From assembly GCF_038397745.1 (NCBI RefSeq), contig NZ_CP151636.1, forward strand, positions 1,612,001 to 1,676,000: 64,000 nucleotides of DNA. The letters run 5' to 3'. The position numbers and the translations under genes are program-made. The stretch's first letter is position 1; each line of letters opens with the position of its first letter. Positions 26,674 through 34,541 of the stretch are shown piece after piece. Origin of the DNA: Microbacterium sp. LWH11-1.2 (GTDB lineage Bacteria; Actinomycetota; Actinomycetes; Actinomycetales; Microbacteriaceae). Below the pieces are notes generated by a model. It was not told where the DNA came from. It saw nothing but the letters and a program-made list of their open reading frames with translations, and searched no databases.

Positions 26674-27489
26674 TCAGCCGACCGTGCCCGCGGGAGAGGC
26701 ACCGCCATCGCCGTCGACGTGCAGGAGGGAGGCCTGTGACTGCTCCTGCCGCAGCTGGAACTCGAAGCGCGACCGATCGCCGCGGTGGTAGGCGATGAAG
26801 TACTCCATGGGGGCGCCGTCGGCGCTGCGGCTCACGCTGCGCAGCCGCAGCAGAGCCGAGCCCGCACTGACGCCGAGGAGCTGCGCCTGCTCGTGGGTCG
26901 CGACCGTGGCCTCCGCCGAGCGGACGCCGTGCGTCGCGACCATGCCGTTGTCGGCGAGGAGGCGGTACAGCGACGCCTCGGTCAGATCGGCGTCGAGGGT
27001 GACGGCGCCGACGGCATCCGGCATCCAGGTCGTGGAGAGCGACCACGGCTCGCCGTCCACATGACGCAGTCGCTCGAGGGCGACGACCGGCGACCCGACG
27101 GGGATCTCCAGGGCGAGCGCGACCTCCTCATCGGCAGTCGTCCGCTCGTGCCGCAGCACGTCGCTGTGCACGTGGCCGCCGCGACGCTCCACGTCGTCGT
27201 ACAGGCCGACGAGCGTGTGCACGAGGCTCTCGCTCGTGCGCGGTCGGGACACGAACGTGCCCTTGCCCTTGACCCGCTCGACCAGCCCTTCGTGCTCCAG
27301 CTGGGCGAGAGCCTGTCGCACGACGGTGCGCGAGATGCCGTAGCGCTCGCACAGGCGGTGCTCCCCGGGCAGCGGATCGCCGGGCTGCAGGCCGTCTCGC
27401 GCGATGCCGTCGATGATCAGCTGGCGCAGCTGGTCGTACATCGGAGCGGCGGAGTGCCGGTCGATCGTGTCCGCAACGGTGCCGGTCAT
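26674..27489 (-). CDS. GntR regulator, HutC/UTRA type
   Basis: A 271-residue transcriptional regulator with an N-terminal winged helix-turn-helix (about 15-80: GDPLPGEHRLCERYGISRTVVRQ start and wing GLVERVKGKGTFV) and a UTRA effector domain to about 250 that binds sugar phosphates or related ligands. It is the last gene of rbsK-rbsD-gntR, starting 1 nt after the rbsD stop. HutC-type proteins bind palindromes with GT-N4-6-AC cores; AACCTGT-N4-ACAGGTT sites lie before this operon and two remote loci, making it the best candidate for a three-locus regulator. Confidence 0.85.
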   Translation of the reverse strand: MTGTVADTIDRHSAAPMYDQLRQLIIDGIARDGLQPGDPLPGEHRLCERYGISRTVVRQALAQLEHEGLVERVKGKGTFVSRPRTSESLVHTLVGLYDDVERRGGHVHSDVLRHERTTADEEVALALEIPVGSPVVALERLRHVDGEPWSLSTTWMPDAVGAVTLDADLTEASLYRLLADNGMVATHGVRSAEATVATHEQAQLLGVSAGSALLRLRSVSRSADGAPMEYFIAYHRGDRSRFEFQLRQEQSQASLLHVDGDGGASPAGTVG

Positions 27490-27490
27490 G

Positions 27491-27895
27491 TCAGTACGCG
27501 ACCCCCGCGTGCAGGATGACGTTCGCATAGGGCGTGAACTCGCCGGAGCGCACGAACGCCCGCGCGCCCTGCGTGAGCTTCTTGAACTCGACGTGCGGCA
27601 CGAGCTCGATCTCGAACCCCATTCCGGCGAAGCGCTCGCGCAGAGCGTCGAGCACTTGCGGGCTCTTCTCGGCGACCTCGGCGGACACCGTCGCGCCCTC
27701 CACCACGAGTTCGGCCAGCACGGTGTCGAGCACATCGAGGAAGGTCGGTGCTCCGGGTCGATACGCCAGGTCGATGCGCTCCGAGCCGAGCGGGATCGGC
27801 AGGCCGGCATCGGTCACGACGAGCAGGTCGGTGTGCCCGGTCTCGCTGATCACCCGCGAGAGCGCGGGATTGATCGTGGTCGCTGACTTGCGCAT
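27491..27895 (-). CDS. rbsD: D-ribose pyranase RbsD
   Basis: A 134-residue sugar mutarotase that converts the pyranose to the furanose form so that a kinase can act; the RbsD/FucU family. Seen: the N-terminal NPALSRVISETGHTDLLV with the catalytic His20, SERIDLAY, and the C-terminal TPYANVILHAGV. It lies between ribokinase and the GntR regulator, overlapping neither. Substrate could be ribose or another pentose, since no ribose transporter is adjacent. Confidence 0.92.
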   Translation of the reverse strand: MRKSATTINPALSRVISETGHTDLLVVTDAGLPIPLGSERIDLAYRPGAPTFLDVLDTVLAELVVEGATVSAEVAEKSPQVLDALRERFAGMGFEIELVPHVEFKKLTQGARAFVRSGEFTPYANVILHAGVAY

Positions 27896-27904
27896 GGGTT
27901 CTCC

Positions 27905-28867
27905 TCAGTTCGTCGCGGTCGCGGATTCCCGGGCCTCGAGGAAGGCATCGACATCGGCACGGTGCGGCAGGCTCGGCGACGCGCCCTGCGTGGTCACGGT
28001 CAGCGCTCCGGCCGCCGTGGCCAGGCGCACGGCTTCGCTCAGCGTGCTGCCGTTCGCGAGGGCGGCGCCGAGATAGCCGGCGTAGGCGTCGCCGGCCGCG
28101 GTCGTGTCGACCGCCTCGACCGGGAACGGCGGGACGATCGTCGCGCCCTCCGCCGTCACGACGCAGGACCCCTGCCCCGCGAGCGTGATGACCGCGGCAC
28201 CCACACCCTGCTGGAGGAACCACAGGCCGGCGCGCTCCGCCGACGCGGCATCCGTCACCTCGATCCCGCTGATCAGCGAGGCCTCGGTCTCGTTGGGGGT
28301 GACGATGTCGACGCTCCGCCAGATCTCGGCCGGGAGCTCGGCAGCGGGCGCCGGGTCGAGGATCACGGTCATCCCGTGCTCGCGCCCCCGCGCCGTGATG
28401 TGGGCGGTGAGCGCGGACGGCGTCTCGAGCTGGGTCAGGAGGACGGATGTCGTCGACGCCAGCGCACCGAGCGCGGCGTCGATCTGCTCGGTGCTCAGGG
28501 CGGCGTTGGCGAGCGGGACCATGACGATGTCGTTCTGCGCGGAGGCGTCGACGCGGATGTGCGCGATGCCGGTCGGGCCCGGGACCGTGCGCAGGTGCGT
28601 GAGGTCGACTCCCGCGTCGCCGAGTCCGTCGACGACGAGGTCGTGGAACAGGTCGTCGCCGACGCAGCCCACGAAGCTGGTGCGGGCGCCGGAGCGCCCG
28701 GCGGCGACCGCCTGGTTGGCGCCCTTGCCGCCGAGCATGAGCGTGAACTCGTCGCCGAGGATCGTCTCGCCCCGGGCGGGGAGGCGCCGTGAGAAGGTGG
28801 TCACGTCGGCGGTCACGCTGCCGACGATGACGACGCCGGAGCGATCGCCGGGAAGTGCGGGGGACAT
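27905..28867 (-). CDS. rbsK: Ribokinase-type sugar kinase (PfkB family)
   Basis: ATP-dependent kinase, 320 residues, phosphorylating a furanose at the 5-hydroxyl. The N-terminal LGGKGANQAVAAGRSGA and the C-terminal DTTAAGDAYAG with the catalytic Asp are the two PfkB signatures. ATG 28867 follows AGGAG; an upstream in-frame start is less likely. First gene of rbsK-rbsD-gntR and divergent from the transaldolase-family gene, with a shared operator at 28956-28973. Confidence 0.9.
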   Translation of the reverse strand: MSPALPGDRSGVVIVGSVTADVTTFSRRLPARGETILGDEFTLMLGGKGANQAVAAGRSGARTSFVGCVGDDLFHDLVVDGLGDAGVDLTHLRTVPGPTGIAHIRVDASAQNDIVMVPLANAALSTEQIDAALGALASTTSVLLTQLETPSALTAHITARGREHGMTVILDPAPAAELPAEIWRSVDIVTPNETEASLISGIEVTDAASAERAGLWFLQQGVGAAVITLAGQGSCVVTAEGATIVPPFPVEAVDTTAAGDAYAGYLGAALANGSTLSEAVRLATAAGALTVTTQGASPSLPHRADVDAFLEARESATATN

Positions 28868-28914
28868 CTCGCTCCTGATCCTCTTCGACAGCACGCTCGG
28901 CCGCGTCGGCGTCT

Positions 28915-28944
28915 TTGACAGACGTCGGCGGCTGTCATTACATT
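28915..28944 (+). promoter_or_regulatory. Promoter of the transaldolase-family gene
   Basis: TTGACA (28915-28920), 18-nt spacer, TACATT (28939-28944). Start of transcription would be near 28951, just before the operator at 28956-28973. Confidence 0.6.
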
Positions 28945-28955
28945 AGCCGAATCCG

Positions 28956-28973
28956 AACCTGTAACGACAGGTT
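28956..28973. promoter_or_regulatory. GntR-type operator between rbsK and transaldolase (site 2 of regulon)
   Basis: AACCTGTAACGACAGGTT: perfect 7-bp arms around a 4-nt centre, the best copy in the window. It lies immediately downstream of the predicted plus-strand transcription start and 89 nt from rbsK, so binding could block the promoter. Confidence 0.8.
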
Positions 28974-28991
28974 CCTCTGTCTGGAGCTCCG

Positions 28992-29675
28992 ATGACTGCG
29001 ATCGCCCCCCGCCTCTACGTCGACAGCGCCGACGTCGACCGCATCTCCCGGCTGCTCGCCGCCGGCGTCGTGCACGGCGTGACGACCAATCCGACCATCC
29101 TCGAGCGCGGCGACAGGACGGCCGCGGACATCCCGGAGCTGTATGCGCGGTGGGCGGGCGAGGGTGCGCAGGAGATCTTCTTCCAGACGTGGGGAGGTGA
29201 CACGGCGTCCTTCCTGCGCAACGCCGAGGGCATCCGCGCTCTGGGCGACCGCGTGGTCGTGAAGGTGCCGGCCACGGCCGACGGCTTCGCCGCGGCATCC
29301 GCTCTCGTCCGCGACGGCGCGACCGTGCTCGTGACGGCCGTGTACTCCGTGGCGCAGGCACTCGTGGCCGCGAGCATCGGCGTGCGGTACATCGCCCCGT
29401 ACCTCGGACGGATGCGGGATGCCGCCGCCGAGACCGGCTTCTCCGGGCCCGGCGCCGAAGACGTCATCGCCCGCATGCAGGAGGTCTGCGTCGGCAGCGG
29501 CACCGATGTTCTGGCGGCGTCGCTGCGCTCGCCGGAGGACATCGTCGGTCTGCGGATGCTGGGGGTGCCCTACTTCACCGCCGCCCCGGACGTGATCGAG
29601 CGGATGCTCCTCCACGACGTGAGCGACAGCTCGGCTGTGGAGTTCGACGCGGCCATGGAGCGACTCGGGGCCTGA
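28992..29675 (+). CDS. Transaldolase/fructose-6-phosphate aldolase family protein
   Basis: Class I aldolase of 227 residues, in the small-transaldolase (FSA/TalC) size range. Seen: YVDSADV at the start, the substrate loop GVTTNPTIL, and Schiff-base Lys91 in VVVKVPAT. It transfers or releases a three-carbon dihydroxyacetone unit from a ketose or ketose phosphate. It diverges from rbsK and shares its operator, so it probably works downstream of that kinase. The Asp in YVDSAD and the C-terminal region are conserved. Confidence 0.87.
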   Translation: MTAIAPRLYVDSADVDRISRLLAAGVVHGVTTNPTILERGDRTAADIPELYARWAGEGAQEIFFQTWGGDTASFLRNAEGIRALGDRVVVKVPATADGFAAASALVRDGATVLVTAVYSVAQALVAASIGVRYIAPYLGRMRDAAAETGFSGPGAEDVIARMQEVCVGSGTDVLAASLRSPEDIVGLRMLGVPYFTAAPDVIERMLLHDVSDSSAVEFDAAMERLGA

Positions 29676-29721
29676 CCCGGGTCGATCGGGCTGCAGCTTC
29701 TGCGCACGCTGCGCGTCGGGA

Positions 29722-30399
29722 TCAGGCGGATGCCGCCTGGCGCAGCCACCGTTCGACGCCGGCGATGTGCGCCGTGGTCAGCGAGGTCGCGAGAGCGGAA
29801 TCGTGCTGCGCGATGGCCTCGGCGATCGCGCGGTGCTCGGAGAGCGTGCGCTCGACCGCGCCGCCCTCGGTGAGACCGCGCCACACACGCGCGCGCACGG
29901 TCTGGCTGCTGAGGTGCTCGATCAGGCTCGCGAGGTACGCGTTGCCCGCCATCCGGACGATCTCCCGGTGGAAGCGGATGTCGTGCTCCACCAGCTCCTC
30001 GATCGTCACGGAGGCGTCGATCCCGTCGATCTCGGCCGCCAGCTCGGCGATCGCCTCGTCGGTGCCCAGGTTCGCGGCGAGGCCGGTCGCCTGCGACTCC
30101 AGCATCCGCCGCACCGCGAAGATCTCGAGCATCGAGTCGTCGTCGTGCATGTCGACGACGAACGAGATGGCCTCGAGCAGGAGATGCGGTTCGAGGCTCG
30201 TCACATAGGTGCCGTCGCCGCGGCGCACATCGAGCACGCGGATGACCTCGAGTGCCTTGACCGCCTCGCGCATCGAGTTGCGGGACAGGCCGAGGCGTTC
30301 GGACAGCTCCTTCTCGGGAGGGAGTCGATCGCCGGGGGACAGCTCGCCCGACACGATCATCGCCTTGATCTTCTCGATCGCCTCATCCGTGACAGCCAT
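29722..30399 (-). CDS. FCD-type GntR regulator, probable L-fucose pathway repressor
   Basis: A 225-residue FadR-subfamily regulator: helix-turn-helix at about 10-70 (LSPGDRLPPEKELSERLG and the wing RVLDVRRGDGTYV), then an FCD domain. It diverges from the lactonase gene with 46 nt between starts. The half-palindrome ATCGGATGTCT (30419-30429) in that gap recurs at the dehydratase divergon and before the importer, so it probably represses the fucose genes and itself. TAGGAT (30406-30411) lies 6 nt before ATG, without a ribosome-binding site: leaderless. Confidence 0.85.
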   Translation of the reverse strand: MAVTDEAIEKIKAMIVSGELSPGDRLPPEKELSERLGLSRNSMREAVKALEVIRVLDVRRGDGTYVTSLEPHLLLEAISFVVDMHDDDSMLEIFAVRRMLESQATGLAANLGTDEAIAELAAEIDGIDASVTIEELVEHDIRFHREIVRMAGNAYLASLIEHLSSQTVRARVWRGLTEGGAVERTLSEHRAIAEAIAQHDSALATSLTTAHIAGVERWLRQAASA

Positions 30400-30416
30400 G
30401 GCGTCATCCTAGCGAT

Positions 30417-30430
30417 TGATCGGATGTCTG
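30417..30430. promoter_or_regulatory. Fucose-regulon operator, site A
   Basis: TGATCGGATGTCTG; its ATCGGATGTCT matches the reverse complement of the palindrome at 33176-33192 over 11 bases. It lies between the divergent regulator and lactonase starts. Confidence 0.65.
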
Positions 30431-30445
30431 GGGCAGGATGGGGGC

Positions 30446-31414
30446 ATGCGCGTCATCGATTCACATCTGCACCTGTGGGATCCGGAGCTGCTCGAGTACA
30501 CCTGGCTCGAGGGGCCGTACGATTTCCGGTTCGCCGAGATCGAGCTGGAGCACGCGCGGCTGGGCGCCGCGGCGGACGAGAAGGCGGTGTTCGTGCAGGC
30601 CGAGACCGCCGACGACCGCTTCCTCGACGAGGTGCGCTGGGTCGAGAGCCTCGCCGAGCGCGTCGGGGTGATCGGCATCGTGGCGGGCGTGCGCCTCGAC
30701 CACGGAGTCGACACGACCACGCACCTCGACGAGCTCGCCGCGCAGACGCTCGTGGTCGGCGTGCGGCACAACCTGCAGAACGAGCCGGACGGCCTCGCGG
30801 TGTCGACGGCGTTCGTGACGGGAGCGCGTGAGGTCGCGGCGCGCGGATGGACCTTCGACGCCTGCGTCCGCGCGAACCAGCTGCCCGATATCGCCCGTCT
30901 CGCCGGCGCGATCCCGGAGCTGCGCATGGTGCTCGACCACCTCGGCAAGCCCGAGGTCGGCACGGCGGATGCACCGCGGACGCCGTCGGTGGAGTGGGTG
31001 CGCGATCTCGACGAGCTGGCACGGCATCCGAACGTCTTCTGCAAGCTGTCGGGCCTGCCGGCGGAGTCGGCGGGGAACTGGAGCAGAGAGCAGCTCGAGC
31101 CGTTCCTGGATGTCGCCGCCGACGCGTTCGGCGAGGAGCGTCTGATGTGGGGCAGCGACTGGCCCGTCTCGGCGATCGGACCGGCGGAGTCGGGCGACCC
31201 GCATGCCCCGGAAGACGGCTCCGCGACCTACCAGGCGACCGCGCGCACACGCTGGCTCGAGGTCGTCGTGGCCTGGGCCGAGGCGCGCGGCCACGACGTC
31301 GACGCGGTCCTCTGGTCCAATGCCGAGCGCTTCTACGAGGTGGGGGACGCGCGGCAGCCGGGGGCGCCGGAGTCTCCGCGCCGCGGCATCCTCGGCTGGC
31401 TGCGCGGGGAGTAG
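30446..31414 (+). CDS. Amidohydrolase-family lactonase, probable L-fucono-1,5-lactonase
   Basis: A 322-residue TIM-barrel hydrolase of the COG3618 lactonase group. Seen: DSHLHLWD (metal-binding HxH) at residues 4-11, VLDHLGKP near 160, and MWGSDWPV near 235 with the metal Asp. In the non-phosphorylating fucose route it would open L-fuconolactone to L-fuconate. Context supports this: an L-fuconate dehydratase and the other steps are nearby under what looks like the same operator. The C-terminal 20 residues are basic and extend beyond the fold. Followed by a strong terminator. Confidence 0.8.
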   Translation: MRVIDSHLHLWDPELLEYTWLEGPYDFRFAEIELEHARLGAAADEKAVFVQAETADDRFLDEVRWVESLAERVGVIGIVAGVRLDHGVDTTTHLDELAAQTLVVGVRHNLQNEPDGLAVSTAFVTGAREVAARGWTFDACVRANQLPDIARLAGAIPELRMVLDHLGKPEVGTADAPRTPSVEWVRDLDELARHPNVFCKLSGLPAESAGNWSREQLEPFLDVAADAFGEERLMWGSDWPVSAIGPAESGDPHAPEDGSATYQATARTRWLEVVVAWAEARGHDVDAVLWSNAERFYEVGDARQPGAPESPRRGILGWLRGE

Positions 31415-31423
31415 GAAGCTCCC

Positions 31424-31472
31424 GTCGCAGAAAGGCACCGATCCCCGCTCGGGATCGGTGCCTTTTCGCGAC
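31424..31472. terminator. Bidirectional terminator hairpin
   Basis: Perfect 15-bp stem AAAGGCACCGATCCC (31431-31445) with its complement (31451-31465), loop of 5, T-run at the end; an outer GTCGC / GCGAC pair extends it. It separates converging lactonase and SDR genes. Confidence 0.88.
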
Positions 31473-31489
31473 CGGGGCGGTGACCGGGG

Positions 31490-32263
31490 CTACTCGGTGC
31501 GCAGACGCAGCTGCGCCATGCCGCCGTCGACCTCGATCGCCGTGCCGGTCGTCGAACCGGCGGACGGGCCGACCAGGTACGCGACGGCTGCGGCGACCTC
31601 GTCGGCGCTCACCAGTCGGCCGTGCGGCTGCCGCGCCTCGAGAGCCGCGCGCTCGGCGGCGGGGTCGGATGCCGAGTCCAGCAGTCGGCTGACCCACGGG
31701 GTGTCGGCGGTGCCGGGGTTGACGGCGTTCACGCGGATGCCCTCGCGCAGATGGTCTGCAGCCATGGCGCGGGTGAGCGCGGCGACCGCACCCTTCGACG
31801 CGGTGTAGAGCGCGCGCTGCTGCAGGCCGGTCGTCGAGGCGATGGATGCCGTGTTGCAGACCGCTGCCGACGGCGACTTCCGCAGCCAGGGGAGCGCGGC
31901 CGAGGTCACGCGGGCGATGCCGGTGACGTTGATCGACAGCACGCGGGCCCACTCGTCGTCGTCGTTCGCGGTGATGTCGCCCGTCGCGCCGATCCCGGCG
32001 TTGTTCACCACGATGTCGATGCGGCCGAACTGCTCGGCGACCGCCGCGACCGCCGCGTCGACGCTCGCGCGATCCGACACGTCGGCCGTGAAGGCCGCGA
32101 AGGCGGGATCTGCGGCGGAGGTGTCGCGATCGAGCACGGCGATCTGCGCCCCGTCGGCGTGCAGGCGCTGCGCGATCGCCGCGCCGATGCCGGATGCTCC
32201 GCCGGTGACGATCGCGACCAGTCCTTCCAGTGCGGTGGGTCCCTGAGCCTGTCGAAGGGTCAC
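31490..32263 (-). CDS. SDR dehydrogenase, probable 2-keto-3-deoxy-L-fuconate dehydrogenase
   Basis: NAD(P)-dependent short-chain dehydrogenase of 257 residues: TGGASGIG cofactor motif, NNAGIG, catalytic Ser in NTASIAS and YTASKGA with Tyr and Lys, and a C-terminal EVDGGM. Its place directly after the FAH-family hydrolase gene suggests oxidation of 2-keto-3-deoxy-L-fuconate to the 2,4-diketo acid. The GTG start overlaps the hydrolase stop; an ATG at 32278 is an alternative. In either case the first residues (TLRQAQGP) are encoded by a dispersed repeat, so the N-terminus has been changed by that element. Confidence 0.8.
   Translation of the reverse strand: MTLRQAQGPTALEGLVAIVTGGASGIGAAIAQRLHADGAQIAVLDRDTSAADPAFAAFTADVSDRASVDAAVAAVAEQFGRIDIVVNNAGIGATGDITANDDDEWARVLSINVTGIARVTSAALPWLRKSPSAAVCNTASIASTTGLQQRALYTASKGAVAALTRAMAADHLREGIRVNAVNPGTADTPWVSRLLDSASDPAAERAALEARQPHGRLVSADEVAAAVAYLVGPSAGSTTGTAIEVDGGMAQLRLRTE
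32237..32262. repeat. Dispersed CCTGAGCCTGTCGAAGGG repeat copy within a coding start
   Basis: Copy of the CTTCGACAGGCTCAG family. It covers the junction of the FAH hydrolase stop and the SDR start and encodes the SDR residues TLRQAQGP on the minus strand. Confidence 0.7.
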
Positions 32264-33120
32264 TTCTGCGCCTCCCATGCCACGAACTCCTGACGCTGTC
32301 GGCCCAGCCCGTCGATCTCGATCTCGACGACGTCGCCGGCGGCGAGGTACGGGAAGTTGCCCGAGAGCGCGACGCCCTGCGGGGTGCCGGTGAGGATCAG
32401 GTCGCCCGGCTCGAGGGTCACGTACTGCGACAGGTGATGCACGATGTGCTCGACCGAGAAGATCATGTCGCTGGTGTTCGAATCCTGGCGCGGCTCGCCG
32501 TTGACGAAGCTGCGCAGTCCGAGGGCATGGTGATCGACCTCGTCGGGGGTGACCAGCCACGGACCGGTCGGGTTGAAGCCCGGAGCGATCTTGCCCTTCG
32601 ACCACTGGCCGCCGGACACCTCGATCTGGAACGAGCGCTCGGAGACGTCGTTCGCCGTCACGAAGCCGGCGACGTGCGCCATCGACTCCTCGGGGGAGTC
32701 GAGATAGGCGGTGCGGGCGCCGATGACGATGCCGAGCTCGACCTCCCAGTCGGTCTTCTCGCTGCCGCGGGGGATCGTGACGGTGTCGTTCGGGCCGACC
32801 ACGGTGTTCGGGGTCTTCAGGAAGATGATCGGGATGGTCGGCGGCTGCGAGCCCGACTCGGCCGCGTGGGCGGCGTAGTTCATGCCGACGCAGATCACGG
32901 CGCTGGGCCGGGCGATCGGGGCGCCGATGCGGAGGGACGCGGCATCCGTCAGCTCGGGGAGCTCACCGGCATCACGCGCCGCGGCGACGCGGGCGCGGAA
33001 GTCGCCGGCGAGGAAATCACCGTTCACATCGGATGTCACGGGACGGAGGTCGAGGTAGCGGTCGCCCTCCACGAGGACGGGGATCTCGGTCCCTGGGGCG
33101 CCAAGCCGCGCGAACTTCAT
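32260..33120 (-). CDS. FAH-family hydrolase, probable 2,4-diketo-3-deoxy-L-fuconate hydrolase
   Basis: Fumarylacetoacetate-hydrolase-fold enzyme, 286 residues. The metal site is visible in the DWEVELGIVIG segment and the conserved GYFVANDVSER-like AGFVTANDVSER; LTGTPQGVALS lies near the C-terminus. In the fucose route this family cleaves the 2,4-diketo-3-deoxy acid to pyruvate and L-lactate. It is first in a two-gene operon with the SDR and diverges from the fuconate dehydratase gene through an overlapping promoter pair. Confidence 0.85.
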   Translation of the reverse strand: MKFARLGAPGTEIPVLVEGDRYLDLRPVTSDVNGDFLAGDFRARVAAARDAGELPELTDAASLRIGAPIARPSAVICVGMNYAAHAAESGSQPPTIPIIFLKTPNTVVGPNDTVTIPRGSEKTDWEVELGIVIGARTAYLDSPEESMAHVAGFVTANDVSERSFQIEVSGGQWSKGKIAPGFNPTGPWLVTPDEVDHHALGLRSFVNGEPRQDSNTSDMIFSVEHIVHHLSQYVTLEPGDLILTGTPQGVALSGNFPYLAAGDVVEIEIDGLGRQRQEFVAWEAQK

Positions 33121-33166
33121 GATTCTCCTGATCGGTCGGTGGGCCGCGTCGGTGCGGCCGGTCTCG

Positions 33167-33200
33167 TTGACAGTATAGACATCCGATGTTTACACTCCAA
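33167..33200. promoter_or_regulatory. Face-to-face promoters with operator in the shared spacer
   Basis: Plus strand: TTGACA (33167-33172), 18 nt, TACACT (33191-33196). Minus strand: TTGGAG (33200-33195), 17 nt, TATACT (33177-33172). The two promoters occupy the same DNA, and the palindrome at 33176-33192 lies in their common spacer, so one bound repressor would silence both. Confidence 0.75.
33176..33192. promoter_or_regulatory. Fucose-regulon operator, site B
   Basis: TA-N-ACATC-C-GATGT-N-TA, a 17-bp palindrome. ATCCGATGTTTAC (33181-33193) is repeated exactly at 37858-37870, and the reverse complement resembles the site at 30417-30430. Confidence 0.75.
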
Positions 33201-33245
33201 GAGATCCGCGCGAAGAAAACCGCTCGCGCATGGAGAGGAAACCCT

Positions 33246-34541
33246 GTGAGCCGCATCGTCGCCCTCGACACCACCGACATCCGCTTCCCCACGTCGCTCA
33301 GCCTCGACGGCTCGGATGCGATGAATCCCGACCCCGACTACTCGGCTGCCTACATGATCGTGCGGACGGATGCCGACGACGACATCGAGGGTCACGCCTT
33401 CGTGTTCACGATCGGCCGCGGCAACGACGTGCAGGTCGCGGCGATCGACGCGCTCGCCGGGCATCTGGTCGGGCGCGAGCTCGAGCCGCTCCTCGATGAC
33501 ATGGGCGGCACGTTCCGCGCGATCATCGGCGACTCGCAGCTGCGCTGGCTCGGCCCCGAGAAGGGGGTCATGCACATGGCGATCGGCGCGGTCATCAACG
33601 CGCTGTGGGACATCAAGGCCAAGCGCGCCGGGCTCCCGCTCTGGCAGCTGCTGGCAAGGATGACGCCCGAAGAACTCGTCGACCTCGTCGACTTCCGCTA
33701 CCTCACCAACGCCCTCACCCGCGAGGACGCGCTCGAGATCCTGCGCGCCGCCGAGCCCGGTCGCGCCGAGCGGGAGCAGCAGCTGCTCGCCACCGGCTAT
33801 CCGGGCTACACCACGAGCCCCGGCTGGCTCGGCTACTCCGACGAGAAGCTCGAGCGCCTGGCCCGTGAGGCCATGGCCGACGGCTTCACCCAGATCAAGC
33901 TCAAGGTCGGCGCCGACCTCGACGACGACATCCGCCGGTTCCGCAAGGCGCGCGAGGTGTGTGGACCCGACTTCCCGATCGCGATCGACGCGAACCAGCG
34001 CTGGGAGGTGTCCGAGGCGATCGAGTGGGTGAACGCGCTCGCCGAGTTCCACCCGGCCTGGATCGAGGAGCCGACCAGCCCCGACGACGTGCTCGGTCAC
34101 GCCGAGATCGCGCGGGGGGTGGCGCCCATCCGCGTCGCGACCGGCGAGCATGCGCAGAACCGCGTGATCTTCAAGCAGCTGCTGCAGGCCGAGGCGATCT
34201 CGGTCATGCAGATCGACGCGGTGCGGGTCGCCGGCGTGAACGAGAACATCGCCAACCTTCTCCTCGCCGCGAAGTTCGGGGTGCCGGTCTGCCCGCATGC
34301 CGGCGGGGTGGGCCTCTGCGAGGCCGTGCAGCACCTGTCGATGTTCGACTTCGTGGCCGTCACGGGCACGCGCGAGGGCCGCATGATCGAGTTCGTCGAT
34401 CACCTGCACGAGCACTTCGTGGTGCCGACCGACATCCAGGGCGGTTCGTACATGGCGCCGACCGCTCCCGGTGCCGGCATGGAGATGAAGGCCGACAGCA
34501 TCGCGACCTACACCTGGACGGGTGCGCATGTCGGGGCCTGA
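33246..34541 (+). CDS. fucD: L-fuconate dehydratase (enolase superfamily)
   Basis: Converts L-fuconate to 2-keto-3-deoxy-L-fuconate. The 431-residue chain has the enolase-superfamily sites in order: KxK at Lys218/Lys220, metal ligands Asp248 (IDAN), Glu274 (EEPTSP) and Glu301 (ATGEH), and His351 (CPHAGG). The N-terminal [21 protein letters not shown] stretch, the length and this spacing match the FucD group rather than other acid-sugar dehydratases. GTG 33246 follows GGAGAGG; the longer upstream frame would enter the promoter. Its end overlaps the next start. Divergent from the FAH-family hydrolase. Confidence 0.9.
   Translation: MSRIVALDTTDIRFPTSLSLDGSDAMNPDPDYSAAYMIVRTDADDDIEGHAFVFTIGRGNDVQVAAIDALAGHLVGRELEPLLDDMGGTFRAIIGDSQLRWLGPEKGVMHMAIGAVINALWDIKAKRAGLPLWQLLARMTPEELVDLVDFRYLTNALTREDALEILRAAEPGRAEREQQLLATGYPGYTTSPGWLGYSDEKLERLAREAMADGFTQIKLKVGADLDDDIRRFRKAREVCGPDFPIAIDANQRWEVSEAIEWVNALAEFHPAWIEEPTSPDDVLGHAEIARGVAPIRVATGEHAQNRVIFKQLLQAEAISVMQIDAVRVAGVNENIANLLLAAKFGVPVCPHAGGVGLCEAVQHLSMFDFVAVTGTREGRMIEFVDHLHEHFVVPTDIQGGSYMAPTAPGAGMEMKADSIATYTWTGAHVGA

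Noticed and set aside
28992..29675. Sulfoquinovose transaldolase (sulfo-TAL) pathway
   Set aside because: A transaldolase, a cupin isomerase and a TauE permease are present, but they are unlinked, and no sulfoquinovosidase or sulfolactaldehyde dehydrogenase is visible; TauE is not under the shared operator.
29676..29721. Terminator between the transaldolase and FCD regulator genes
   Set aside because: Only weak, short complementarity; no stem I would defend.
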